From Phycisphaerae bacterium (GTDB lineage Bacteria > Planctomycetota > Phycisphaerae > UBA1845 > JAFGLZ01), in contig JAFGLZ010000035.1 in the NCBI GenBank assembly GCA_016927755.1, positions 1 through 64,000 on the forward strand: a stretch of DNA of 64,000 bases, read 5' to 3'. Shown here one piece after another: positions 8,515-18,900 of this stretch; position 1 is the stretch's first letter, and each line of letters opens with the position of its first letter. Made by a program: the position numbers and the translations under genes. The notes below the pieces were generated by a model that searched no databases, was not told the origin of the DNA, and saw only the letters and a program-made list of their open reading frames with translations.

Positions 8515-9882
8515 ATGGGTCCCGCATCCCTCGAGCCCCACTGGCTGTTCATCGCAAGCGAGATTCCGCTTGTGCTGAGCATCCTCCTACTCAAACTCGG
8601 CATATGGCCCAAGCGGCGAGGCGACACGCCACACTGCCGCAAGTGCGGCTACAACCTGACCGCGCTGGCGAGCGAGCGATGCCCTGAGTGCGGAGCTGAT
8701 CTGTCCGGGTCCAAGGCGATCGTCCGCGGCGAACGTCGTCGCCGACCGATCGTGACCGTCTTGGCGATCTCGATGCTCGGACTCGCCGGCGCGCTGTGGG
8801 TCCAGACCGCCCGACAGGTGAACTGGTACCACTGGCGACCCACCGCCTGGGTCTTCAACGACCTGAACTCGACGAGCCCGGCGGCAGTCCGCAAGGCCTG
8901 GTGGGAGCTGGTCCGCCGCAGCGACGCCGGCAAGCTCTCGCGGCAAGACGAGCTGAAGCTGCTCGATCTGTGCCTGGACGAGCAGGCCGCGCAGAAGCTG
9001 ACAGGCGTGACCGACGCACCGATGCGCTACCTCGGACAGCGCTACCTCAACGGAAAGCTATCCCCGAAGCAGGAGAAGCGGTTCCTTGAGCAGATCGCCA
9101 GGTTCGAGCTACAGGTCAGGCCCAAGGTCGTCTCGGGAGATCCGATCCCCGTCAAAGTCGTGGAGACCTATCGCTGTCCAGGGTCGTCGATGCTGAAGGT
9201 CGATGCGAGTCCGGTGGTACTGGCATGTGGCGATACTGAGTTTCATCTTGACCTCCAGGGAACTAGCGTCTCCGTCCTTACAGGAGGCTCCTTTGGTGGA
9301 TACGCGGTTACGGGCAATTCATCCCAACGTCTGCTGCGTTGCGATCTCGCCCCGGGCAGACACGTTGTGACTGCAGCGGTGCCCTTGAAGATCTACGACG
9401 GCCGATACACCAAGCGTGAGGACAAGCATCTGAGATACAAACGAGACATCCGTCTCGAGCGATCGTTTGAGGTGCTCCCCGCAAAGCCCGAGGGCTACGT
9501 CAAGCTGATCAAGGACCCGGAGACGGATCGGGAAGTCCGCGAGGCCGTGACCCCGGATCGCATCATCCGAACCGTTGGCGCGGACAAGAGCGACCTGCTG
9601 GACATCGAGCTGGCTGTGACGGGCCTTCCCGTGGATTGCGCCTTCGAGGTTCTGGTTCGGATCGGAGGGAGCGAGCTCAATGTGGGGTCGCTGTCCCTCC
9701 GCAAGGGCCAGACGCTCAGGTTCCGCATCCCACATGAGGGAACCTTGCCGGCGGGCGACGTCTGCGATGTGATCATAAAAAGCAGTCAAGACGAAGCCCG
9801 GCGGACCGTCGACATCTTCGAGATCTGGGACGGTGAGCTGGTCTATGAGGACGTCCCCGTCGCCGATGAGAAGCCCGACTGA
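8515..9882 (+). CDS. TM + zinc-ribbon (CRKCGYNL..CPECG) hypothetical protein
   Basis: ATG at 8515 matches the duplicated N-terminus; 'HCRKCGYNLTALASERCPECGADL'; upstream part of ORF 8131 looks noncoding. Confidence 0.75.
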   Translation: MGPASLEPHWLFIASEIPLVLSILLLKLGIWPKRRGDTPHCRKCGYNLTALASERCPECGADLSGSKAIVRGERRRRPIVTVLAISMLGLAGALWVQTARQVNWYHWRPTAWVFNDLNSTSPAAVRKAWWELVRRSDAGKLSRQDELKLLDLCLDEQAAQKLTGVTDAPMRYLGQRYLNGKLSPKQEKRFLEQIARFELQVRPKVVSGDPIPVKVVETYRCPGSSMLKVDASPVVLACGDTEFHLDLQGTSVSVLTGGSFGGYAVTGNSSQRLLRCDLAPGRHVVTAAVPLKIYDGRYTKREDKHLRYKRDIRLERSFEVLPAKPEGYVKLIKDPETDREVREAVTPDRIIRTVGADKSDLLDIELAVTGLPVDCAFEVLVRIGGSELNVGSLSLRKGQTLRFRIPHEGTLPAGDVCDVIIKSSQDEARRTVDIFEIWDGELVYEDVPVADEKPD

Positions 9883-9991
9883 CGCATGAGCACGCGCGCC
9901 CTGCTTGGCGCCGTCGCGTGGGACGGGTAACGGGGTGAGTTGCCAACGCCGCCTTCCCGCCCCATGATGATGCAGAACGAGGGTGAGACTC

Positions 9992-12118
9992 ATGGGACTA
10001 CAGCGACTGCTCTTGCTCGGGCTCCTGATCTGGGCCGCGGATCGAGAACCCGCCTCAGCACAGGCCGAGGCCTTCACCAACTCACTCGGCATGAAGATGG
10101 TCCTGATCCGACCCAGCCAGTACCTCACGGGCACGCGGCTGACCCGGGACAACGCCTCGTGGTACGAGCGAGACGAGATCCCCCGTTGGTCCAACGTCGG
10201 CGATCCGTTCCACATGGCCGCGCACGAGGTCACCAACGCTCAATACCGCCAGTTCACCAGGGCGACAGGTCGCCATCCGCCGCGCGGGCTGCTCCTGCGC
10301 GGCATGAAGCTCATCCGTGACTTCGACCCGTGGGAGGATCCGAAGTTCAGCGGGGACGATCAGCCCGTCGTCTGCGTGACGTACGCCGACGCAGAGGCAT
10401 TCTGCGCCTGGCTGAGCCGCAAGGAGGGCCGGAAGTACCGCCTGCCCTCCTCCGACGAATGGGAGTACGCCTGCCGCGCCGGCACCGGCACGGACTACAA
10501 CTGGGGCAGCGGCGGCATCTCCCCCGACCTGGCCAACTACGAGCCGCTGCTGCGAGAGTCAGACTCCGGCGGCAAGGGGTGCCCGATGTTCTCGCTGGAG
10601 CAGGCGGCGCGACTCCGCGGCGGGCAGGCGAGTTACGACGCCAAGACCCGGCAGGCAACCGCGACCATCCTCGGCAAGCGCGTCACCGCCACGGTCGGCC
10701 GGCCCGAGGCGAAGCTCGACGACAAGCCGATCACGATGCCCGCGCCCGCATCCCTCGTCGACGGCAAGGTCTTGGTTCCCGTCCGCTTCCTGGCCTACGA
10801 AGTGGGTCTGCTCTTTGCGGGCGGCCCCAAGACGGTGGGTTCGTACAAGCCCAACGAGTGGGGCCTGTTCGACATGCACGGCAACGTGAACGAGATTACC
10901 AGCACTGGCGACACGTTCCGCACCGTGCGCGGCGGCGGCTGGAACGATAGCGCCCGACGGTGCCGCTCAGCCAGCGTCCGCAATCGGTGGAAGTCCGACA
11001 GCGGCATGGCCGGCATCGGATTCCGCGTCGTCTGCGACGCGCCGCCCGTCCCTCGACTGAACGTCTCCGTCGGCGAGGCGATCGTGATCAAGCCGAGCAT
11101 CCCACAGAGCCTCATCTACACCGGCCGAAAGATCCTTCGACTCCATGACGGAACCCTCGTCATCCAGGACCGCGTCTCAAGAGACGGCGGGCGGACGTGG
11201 CGGGAATGTCCGCTCCAGCCGAATCAGGTAGCGATCGAGCTTCGAGACGGGACGATCCTCTCGATCCCGTTCCAGGTGAACCGTGACAGCTCGAAGCCGG
11301 ACGGCTGGGGCCGGGCCCTCTGCCTACGGTCCACCGACGGCTGGAAGTCGGTCGAGCCGTTCCACGCGAGCTTTCATGTGCCGGGCGCCATCGGCGGCTT
11401 CGACGATGGCGGCAACTACCGCGACGCGGTCGGCTGGTGCGACCATGACGTCGTCGAGATGCCCGACGGCACGCTCCTCATGACGATGTACGGCTTCCTC
11501 GGCTTGGCCCGGGTCATCAGCGATTATCAGCGCTACCCGATCGAGACGCAGCAGTGGAAGTACGTGGCCTGGGTCGTCTCGTCGTCCGATCGCGGCAAGA
11601 CGTGGGCCTACCAGTCCACGTGCGTGTACTACCCGGAGATGACGCGCGGCGGCGGCTGCGAGCTGGGCCTCGCCCGGCTCGCGGGCGGCGATCTCCTCTG
11701 CGGCGCGCGAACGGGCGAGCATGGCTATCCAAACGAGCGAATGCTGTTCGTCCGGTCCAAGGACGGAGGCAAGACCTGGGGCGATCCAAGCCGCCTGTCC
11801 GTCGACACCAGACCGATCCTCGGTATCTACCCCCAATTCGTGTTGATGGAGAGCGGCATCCTCGCGATGACCTGGGGTCGCACGGGCTATGCGTCGACGG
11901 CCATCGCTTTCAGCCTTGACGGCCAGGGCCATGGCTGGAGCGATCTCACGCCGATTCCCGACGACCTGGGTGGCTACAACGATCTCGTCGAGGTCCGTCC
12001 CGGCATGCTGCTGGCCACCGCGTCGAAGCGATCGGGCAACGAGTTCGATCTCCGCGTGATCCCAATCTCGGTAACACGAATGCCGGCCCCACGGACATCC
12101 ACGCGCCCCAAGCCATAG
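9992..12118 (+). CDS. Secreted formylglycine-generating-enzyme-like (SUMF1) domain with inserted Cu-amine-oxidase-N-like module, fused to sialidase/BNR domain
   Basis: 'FTNSLGMKMVLI...AAHEVTNAQYRQF...YRLPSSDEWEYACRAGTGTDYNWG...EWGLFDMHGNVNEI...GFRVV' then BNR-like 'SSDRGKTWAYQS', 'SKDGGKTWGDPS'; alternative GTG start at 9983. Confidence 0.8.
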   Translation: MGLQRLLLLGLLIWAADREPASAQAEAFTNSLGMKMVLIRPSQYLTGTRLTRDNASWYERDEIPRWSNVGDPFHMAAHEVTNAQYRQFTRATGRHPPRGLLLRGMKLIRDFDPWEDPKFSGDDQPVVCVTYADAEAFCAWLSRKEGRKYRLPSSDEWEYACRAGTGTDYNWGSGGISPDLANYEPLLRESDSGGKGCPMFSLEQAARLRGGQASYDAKTRQATATILGKRVTATVGRPEAKLDDKPITMPAPASLVDGKVLVPVRFLAYEVGLLFAGGPKTVGSYKPNEWGLFDMHGNVNEITSTGDTFRTVRGGGWNDSARRCRSASVRNRWKSDSGMAGIGFRVVCDAPPVPRLNVSVGEAIVIKPSIPQSLIYTGRKILRLHDGTLVIQDRVSRDGGRTWRECPLQPNQVAIELRDGTILSIPFQVNRDSSKPDGWGRALCLRSTDGWKSVEPFHASFHVPGAIGGFDDGGNYRDAVGWCDHDVVEMPDGTLLMTMYGFLGLARVISDYQRYPIETQQWKYVAWVVSSSDRGKTWAYQSTCVYYPEMTRGGGCELGLARLAGGDLLCGARTGEHGYPNERMLFVRSKDGGKTWGDPSRLSVDTRPILGIYPQFVLMESGILAMTWGRTGYASTAIAFSLDGQGHGWSDLTPIPDDLGGYNDLVEVRPGMLLATASKRSGNEFDLRVIPISVTRMPAPRTSTRPKP

Positions 12119-12250
12119 ATGACCCACGACGCGACGCCGCGCGACCCGTCAAGCGAATTGATTGCCGGGACAAACCGACCGCGGCGGGCTCACGAAGCGC
12201 CCTGCCAAGCCCGCGGTCAGATCAGAAGTGAGCCCCAAGAACTCAACTGT

Positions 12251-12327
12251 GGAAGGCCGGTACTCGAACCTGCGACTTCCGGGGCAAGATGATCCCCCAA
12301 GGAGCCAACTACCTGAACTACGGGCGT
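12251..12327 (-). pseudogene. Degenerate tRNA-like relic
   Basis: ACGCCCGTAGTTCAGGTAGTTGGCTC...GTCGCAGGTTCGAGTACCGG retains the D- and T-loop signatures of the tRNA at 15707-15780, but acceptor, D and T stems do not pair. Confidence 0.45.
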
Positions 12328-12349
12328 GAGACCGGCGGGGACAAGATGA

Positions 12350-15217
12350 TTACTGCTCCCCGCGGAGGAGGAAGCAGTATGTGCCTGAGCCTGTGTCGAA
12401 GGTCACGTACTCTGCTTCTTCGGTCCCGGCGGTGATGCCCGAGACGCCGCCGCGGTAGACGCCCGTCTCCCAGAGCGGTGTGCCGTCTTCTTCGACGGCG
12501 ACATTGCGGAGACCCGCCTTGGGAATGCTGATCTTGGCCAAAGTATTGACTGGAATGATCGCCTTGAGGCTCAGGGAACTCGCGTCTCGCTTCCATCCCA
12601 CGCCGACGATCCCACGCACCGTGCGGACGTGCGCCGTGGCGCTGGTCAGGTCACCGAGCACGCGGGGGCGAATCTGGACCTGGCGGAAGCCGGGGGTCAC
12701 GGCGCGGGTGCCGAAGTAGTCGGGGCCCTGAATGCCGGCCAGATCGCCGTGGAAGAACTCTTCGATCGAGGCAAACATCATCATGCTGTCTTCGTTGACG
12801 ACAACGCCGTTGCGCGCGTTTTCGGGCAGGCCGGGATGCAAACCGCCCCAGCATTCCCAGATCGTCGTGGCGCCCTGGTGGACCATATAGCCCCAGCCGG
12901 GATAATCGGTGGCCGTGGCCACGCGATAGAGGACATCGCCGCGCCCCAGGCCGGCCAAGGCGTCCATGATGCACGTGGTGCCGAGATTGCCCGTGTGCAG
13001 GTGGCCGTGGCGCTTGACCAGGATGTCGGTGGTCAGGCTGTCCAAGACGCCTTGCCGGTTGGCCTCCGGGACGACGCCGAGGGCCAGTGCGAAGATATTG
13101 GCCGTCTGTGAGCCCGTCGCGTAGCCGTTCCGCGAGGCATCAAGCCACTTGGCGTTCAGTGCCGACTGTATTGCCTCGGCCAGCCGGGCATAGGCCGCTG
13201 CGTCTTCATTGATGCCGAGGATCTTCGCTGCTTGGGCCAGGATCCAGACGTTGTTGTAGTAGTAGCCGGTCCATAGCAGCCCCGGGGGTGTCTCTTTCGA
13301 GATGAACTGCTCCATGCCCGGTGAGTCGCCGGGGAGCATGTGATCACCGTAGTAGCCGCCTTTTTCGATCAAGTTATCCTTGGCGATCGAGGTGAGATGG
13401 TCCACCCAGCGCTTCATGTTGGGATAGTGCGACGCCAGCAACCGGCGGTCGCCGAAGTCCTGATAGACGTACCAGACGACCAGGGGGTAGTTGCCCGCCC
13501 AGGCCGGATCGCCCGTCTTGCGGCCCTTGAGGGGATAGGCCGGGACCACGTCGGGAACGACGCCGTCGGCGTGTTGGACGACCTGCACGTCGCGAAGCCA
13601 CTTGGTCCAGAAGCGCGGCATGTACCGACGGGTGAAGAGCGTCGAAGGGTTCGAGGCCGGCTCGAGCCAGCCCCAGTACTCGCGATAGAGGCAGTCCAAC
13701 GTATAGCTGTACAGCCCGTTTGTGAGGGTCCAGGCGCAGTTGCGGTGGATCTGATTCAGAAGCGCGTTGGAGCATTCGAAGTCGCCCGTCATGTCCACCG
13801 AGTTGTGGACCACGCAGCCCTCGAGATCACCCAAGGCCGGCGCTTCGGGAAGCCCCTCGACCTGGACGTACCTGACCGGGTGGAGCGTGAAGCGGGGCTC
13901 GTAGCGCTCGCCGTCCGGGTCGCCCTTGAGGATGTAGAAATCGGTGGCGCCGTCGGGGCCGAAATGACGGCGTTTGTCCGCCAGACCCGTGTCGGCAAAC
14001 ACCCGCTCAGCGTACCGCAGCGCCACTCGTGTCCCCGCGGGGCCCTTGACCCGAAGCCGCGCCCATCCGCCGAACAACTGCCCGAAATCGTAAACGTAGA
14101 CGCCCGGCTTCGGGGTGGTCAGCTTCGACGCCCGCAGAACCTTGTTGACCTTGATCGGCTCGATCATCTGGGCCTCGATGCGCCCGCCGGGAGAAGTTCG
14201 CGGGGCTGCCGCCGCCCAGCCCGAGTCGTCGTATCCCGGCTGGCGCCATCCGGGCTTCTCTAATCGCGCGTCGTAAACTTCGCCGCGCCAGATGCTGTTC
14301 TTGACGATCGGGCCGGTGGACGACCGCCAGCTCTCGTCGCTGACAACCCGCTGGATCGTCCCGTCCGCCAGCTCGACGACCAGCTCGAGCAGAAGACACG
14401 GCGAGTCGCCGTAGCCGGGACGGGCGCCCTTCGGGTCCAGCGGCGGCTGGCTATACCACCCGTTGCCGAGCATCGCGCCCAGCGCGTTGCGGCCACGGCG
14501 AATCAGACGGGTCACATCGTGGGTGACGTACAGGATCCGTTTGTCGTAGTCGGTTGCCGCGGGATCGAGCACGTGATCGCCGACCCGCCGGCCGTTGAGG
14601 TAGTATTCCGACCATCCCACGCCGGCCGCGTACAGCCTTGCCCGCTTGACCTCGCCGCTAGCGACAAACTCCTTACGCAACACGGGTGAGACGGCCACGG
14701 CATTCGGGCCCGCCAATCCGATCCACCGTCCGTGCCAGTCGGCCGGTTCGAGCAGCCCGATCTCGAACGTGGCGGGCTCGCTCCACGGGCTGACGCGTTC
14801 CTGGTTGTCCCAGACGCGGACCTTCCAGAAGCACTCCTGCCGGCTCGACAGCTTTGCGCCCTGATAGGCGACGTTGACCGACTCATTGGAGTGGACTTGG
14901 CCGCTGTCCCATAGATCGCCGGTGTCCGCCGCAAGCTTCTCCGAAGAGCTGGCAACCAAGACGTGATAGGACTGCTGCATCGTTCCGCGGCGGTCGCAGG
15001 CGAGGACCCAGGTGAATCGTGGCTGCACGACGTCGATCCCCAACGGATTGACGGCGTACTCGCAGTACGTTTCAGCCACGGTGACGCCGGGACGGAACTC
15101 GGGCCGTTGCCTCTCGACCCTGAAATCAGCGGCCTTGACAAGCGATACCCCAGTCAGCATGGTCGACCAAACGGCCGCGCAAAGAAAGATCTCGTTCATT
15201 GGTGATGTCTCGTGCAT
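12350..15217 (-). CDS. Alpha-L-rhamnosidase (GH78-type), secreted
   Basis: 955 aa; 'CEYAVNPLGIDVVQPRFTWVLACDRRGTMQQSYHVLV', 'LRKEFVASGEVKRARLYAAGVGWSEYYLNGRRVGDHVLDPAATDYDKRILYVTHDVT', 'TIWECWGGLHPG'. Confidence 0.9.
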   Translation of the reverse strand: MHETSPMNEIFLCAAVWSTMLTGVSLVKAADFRVERQRPEFRPGVTVAETYCEYAVNPLGIDVVQPRFTWVLACDRRGTMQQSYHVLVASSSEKLAADTGDLWDSGQVHSNESVNVAYQGAKLSSRQECFWKVRVWDNQERVSPWSEPATFEIGLLEPADWHGRWIGLAGPNAVAVSPVLRKEFVASGEVKRARLYAAGVGWSEYYLNGRRVGDHVLDPAATDYDKRILYVTHDVTRLIRRGRNALGAMLGNGWYSQPPLDPKGARPGYGDSPCLLLELVVELADGTIQRVVSDESWRSSTGPIVKNSIWRGEVYDARLEKPGWRQPGYDDSGWAAAAPRTSPGGRIEAQMIEPIKVNKVLRASKLTTPKPGVYVYDFGQLFGGWARLRVKGPAGTRVALRYAERVFADTGLADKRRHFGPDGATDFYILKGDPDGERYEPRFTLHPVRYVQVEGLPEAPALGDLEGCVVHNSVDMTGDFECSNALLNQIHRNCAWTLTNGLYSYTLDCLYREYWGWLEPASNPSTLFTRRYMPRFWTKWLRDVQVVQHADGVVPDVVPAYPLKGRKTGDPAWAGNYPLVVWYVYQDFGDRRLLASHYPNMKRWVDHLTSIAKDNLIEKGGYYGDHMLPGDSPGMEQFISKETPPGLLWTGYYYNNVWILAQAAKILGINEDAAAYARLAEAIQSALNAKWLDASRNGYATGSQTANIFALALGVVPEANRQGVLDSLTTDILVKRHGHLHTGNLGTTCIMDALAGLGRGDVLYRVATATDYPGWGYMVHQGATTIWECWGGLHPGLPENARNGVVVNEDSMMMFASIEEFFHGDLAGIQGPDYFGTRAVTPGFRQVQIRPRVLGDLTSATAHVRTVRGIVGVGWKRDASSLSLKAIIPVNTLAKISIPKAGLRNVAVEEDGTPLWETGVYRGGVSGITAGTEEAEYVTFDTGSGTYCFLLRGEQ

Positions 15218-15706
15218 CCGCTCCGGTGTTAGTTCCGCCTGAATTCACGCTTGGAGCGCGTCATGCTCACGCGGCAAGATCAGGGCTTTGTGACGGCAGA
15301 GCTCGTATTGAGCAAGGTTGATCTCGTTCCGAGCGTCCTATCGCGCTATCATTCCCCCAATGCCGGAAGGATAGAACAACACGGCTCTCCATCGCGCCGA
15401 TCGATCCATTCGGCTTCTTCATCGTCGTTCCCTTCGATTCCTGCGGGATGCCGGCGCCGAACTGCATACAAGGGCATCCTACCGCTACGGGTTGATGTAC
15501 GACAAGGTCCGTCGCGACCGGATCCCCGCGGCACGTGAGGTGGCTCAGCGGTATCCGGCGGGCGGTTCTTCCTTCTCCAAGCCAACGCCTGATGTGCGAG
15601 AGGGGGGGACCAGTCGGGGCACATCTTGCCAGAACCGAAGAATCAGCGCCATCCGGCGGCTGGAGCGTCTTACCCAAATCGCATACATGAAGTGCGTTAC
15701 GTGAAC

Positions 15707-15780
15707 CGCGCCCGGCAGGACTCGAACCTGCGACCCCCGGTTTAGGAAACCGGTGCTCTATCCTACTGAGCTACGGGCGC
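15707..15780 (-). tRNA. tRNA-Arg(CCU)
   Basis: GCGCCCG TA GCTC..GAGC A CCGGT TTCCTAA ACCGG GGGTC GCAGG TTCGAGT CCTGC CGGGCGC G; complete cloverleaf. Confidence 0.95.
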
Positions 15781-15983
15781 TTGTCTCGGGGCTTCGTGCG
15801 ACGTTGCATCCACTCAATCCTCCGATGCCTGCCACGCCGCGCGTGCCACGAAGATAGCATACCGCTTAGGCCACGGTCGGACAACGATCGCTCGACCGGA
15901 GCCGGCCAACGGTCCCGGAGGGCGGCCGAGACGGTTACGCGCACGAAAGCCGATCCCCGACGCTGATGCGTTCCCACTTCAGG

Positions 15984-18900
15984 CTAGAGACCACCCGCGC
16001 CCCGAGCCATCCCCTCGCCGGCGCGCACCCCATCGTCGCTCGCCTCGCGCGAAAGACGTGCGGCTGGCGCAGCCGGCACGGGTGTTGCACCGGGCTGCTC
16101 CGGCAGCAGCGCCATCAGGTCCCTCCTCGGATGCTGCCACGCCTTCTCGACCGCCGCCTGAACCATGCCGACCACCGCCTGATAGTCGGCATCGGCGCGA
16201 TCCTTGTAGACGAGGCCCTTACACCGACCCGCGCCCCCCGCCTCCCTCGACAGCGGGGCCGTCAGGAACAGGCTGCGCGACGGGGCCCGAACGTCGATCC
16301 AGTCCGGCCGCGTCACGTCGCTCGGCTGATGGCACGCGGCGCACCGCCTGGTGTGGACGGCGGCGATCTGCTCGATCAGCTTGCCGTCGGTCGGCAGGTC
16401 GTACGCCGGCTCAGCACGGCGCTTGTTGATGAAGCCGTCGTGGTACGGGCCGTTCGCGTCGATCCACGTCACGAGCCGGAGCCAATCGGTTCGGCTCAGC
16501 CTGGCCTTGTCGCGGTGCTTGTCGCCTTGAAGCACCGCAACCAGCTTGCTCTTGTGCGAGCCGAAGGCCAGCGGCGGCGTGATCTTTGCGTCGTCGCCGA
16601 CGTTCGACCTCGCGACCAGCCCGTGCGTCAGGATCGTGTCATACGCCCGGTTGTAGCGCTTGGTCAGCCCGCCCGAGAAGTCCAGCCCGCCGGCCGGCTT
16701 CATCCCCGCGTGACACCGAACGCAGTGCTTGTCGAACACCGGCTGAACGTCACGCAGGAAGCTAATGGCCCGTTCGCCCCACGGCGGCGGCATGGGCACC
16801 CTCGGCGCGCCCCGCAGCGCCAGTGGCGCAGCGCACGTCGGCGGCGCCTCGGCCCGCGTCTCATGACAGCCGAAGCATCCGCGCGTCTCGCCCGGCTGAA
16901 GGCTGATGAAGCTCCGCATCCGCCGAAGCTCCATGTGGTTCTCGTCCAGCAGTTGGAAGTACACCGGCGTGTCCGCCGGAACCTCGAAATGGGCGCTGCC
17001 GTCCGCCTCCACAGGCACCGTGCCGATGACCCGCGCCGGCGTCCAGTTGACCATCACCGACTTGACGTCGGGCTCGTACCGCTGACCGCCGTACGTGTTG
17101 CAGTAAGGCCACTGATCACGCTTCGAGATCCGGATGTACCGGATGCGACCCGGCGCCACGCCGTCGACGCCGTAGCCCACGTTGATCGCCGCCAGCACCG
17201 CCCGATCGCTCTTGGCGTCGCGCGTGTCCGTCATCACCGGCGGCCGCGTCCGCGGACGCAGCGGGATCGGGACGAAGCACGAGATCGCCGGGTCGTCGTA
17301 GACGAGCTCCTTCGTACCGTACACGTCGATCAGATACAGCGCGTACCCCGTCGGGTCCGTCTGTGATCCGTAACAGTAGGAAGCCAGAAACGTCGTCTCC
17401 GACACCGGCCAGGGCATCATGTAGAACCCGCCCGCGCCCGTCACGCCGCCCTCCGGCACGGCTCGACCCGCCATGCCCCCCTCCGGCGGCAGCACGCCGG
17501 GCGTCACGATGCCGATCCCGTCGACATTGTTCAGCCCCCGCGCGGCATCGACGATAACCACCGGACCCGCCTGCAACGTGTGATGACCCGCAGCCACGGC
17601 CACCAGCTTGCGGCCGCCTGGAATCGACCGGATGTCCTCCAGCCCCCAGGGCTCGTTCAGATGCTGCTTGAACACCGCGTCGGCGAACGTCCCGTCGGGC
17701 CGGATCGCCCAAATGCTCTGAATGTGCGCCCAGCCACGCTCCTGATATTCCCACCGCGTGTAGGCGATCGTCCCGTCGTCGAGCGCGTGCGGCAGATAGT
17801 CTCCGTCCTTCGAGACGCTCATGTGCCGGATGTCGCTTCCGTCCGGCCTCATCACATAGATGTTGCACGACGTCTCGTCCTTGTCGTACTCGTTGCACTG
17901 CAGCGAACAGCCACACCGCTCGGACACGAACGCGATGTCGCCGTTGGGCAGGTACGTCGGATCGAGATCGCTCCACTCCCCACGCGTGAGCTGCCGCACT
18001 CCCTTGCCGTCGATGCCGACTTCGAAGATGTGGATCGGCTCCTCGTCCCGCCGCAGGTCGAAGTTCGTCCGTCGGTCCCGCCACCCCTTCGGCGGCTCGC
18101 CGCTCCTGGCCTTGGCATAGCCGAGGACAACGCGCGTGGCGTCCCAAGAAAGATCCATCCCATGTACGTGACCCGGACCCAGCGCGCCGTTTAAGACGTT
18201 CCGCACCGCGGGCGCCTCGTCGCACGCTCCCAACGTCAGCACGCAAATGTCCCCCCCGGGCCGGGACGTCCACGGCATGTGGTTCAGACAGACGTCGGGA
18301 TACGTCTCCTGCGTGAATCGCTTGACGAAGACGAGCTTGTCGGCCGCACGCCGCAGGTTGTCGAAGGCGATTCCGCGCGCGAGCCATCGGGCTTGTCGGT
18401 AGAGCGGTTGTCGCAGGCCGGGGTCAGGCCCCACCTCGGCCTCCTTGCCCACAAGCCCCTGAACCTGTTCGCGAAGCGAGGCGATATCGCCCTTCGTCGG
18501 CGAGCTCCCATCCGCGATGATCTGATCGGCGCGGGCCAGCGTCCGTTCGACCGGCTCGACGAAGAAGGTCCGCCCCTCGCGGAGAACCACCTTGCCCTGC
18601 CTGGCCGTAACGACGACCGCGGCGGGGCCTTCGTCGGCGATCTGGAAAGCAACCTGCACGCGCTGCGGCTCGGCAACCTGCCGCTGCAGGCAGACCTTTC
18701 GCTCGGGGCGCTGCGGCGTGAAGACGATCGATTCGGCCGTCAGCTCGATAGGCGGGTCGAAACGACTCTGCCCGTTCAACTCGATCGTCGCCACGTTCTT
18801 CCCGAAGCCGAGGGCGCCGACCTCGCTCAAAGCGAGTCGCCACGAGCCGCCCGCCGCCAGCCCGATCGCCGGCCCCTCGGGCGGCTGGCACTGCGAGGGG

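Noticed and set aside
9992-11040. FGE-like domain as the genuine sulfatase-activating enzyme for the nearby sulfatases
   Set aside because: Secreted, interrupted by an inserted module and fused to a sialidase; more likely a non-maturase SUMF1-fold protein
12251-12327. Functional tRNA
   Set aside because: Acceptor and T stems do not pair, so called a relic
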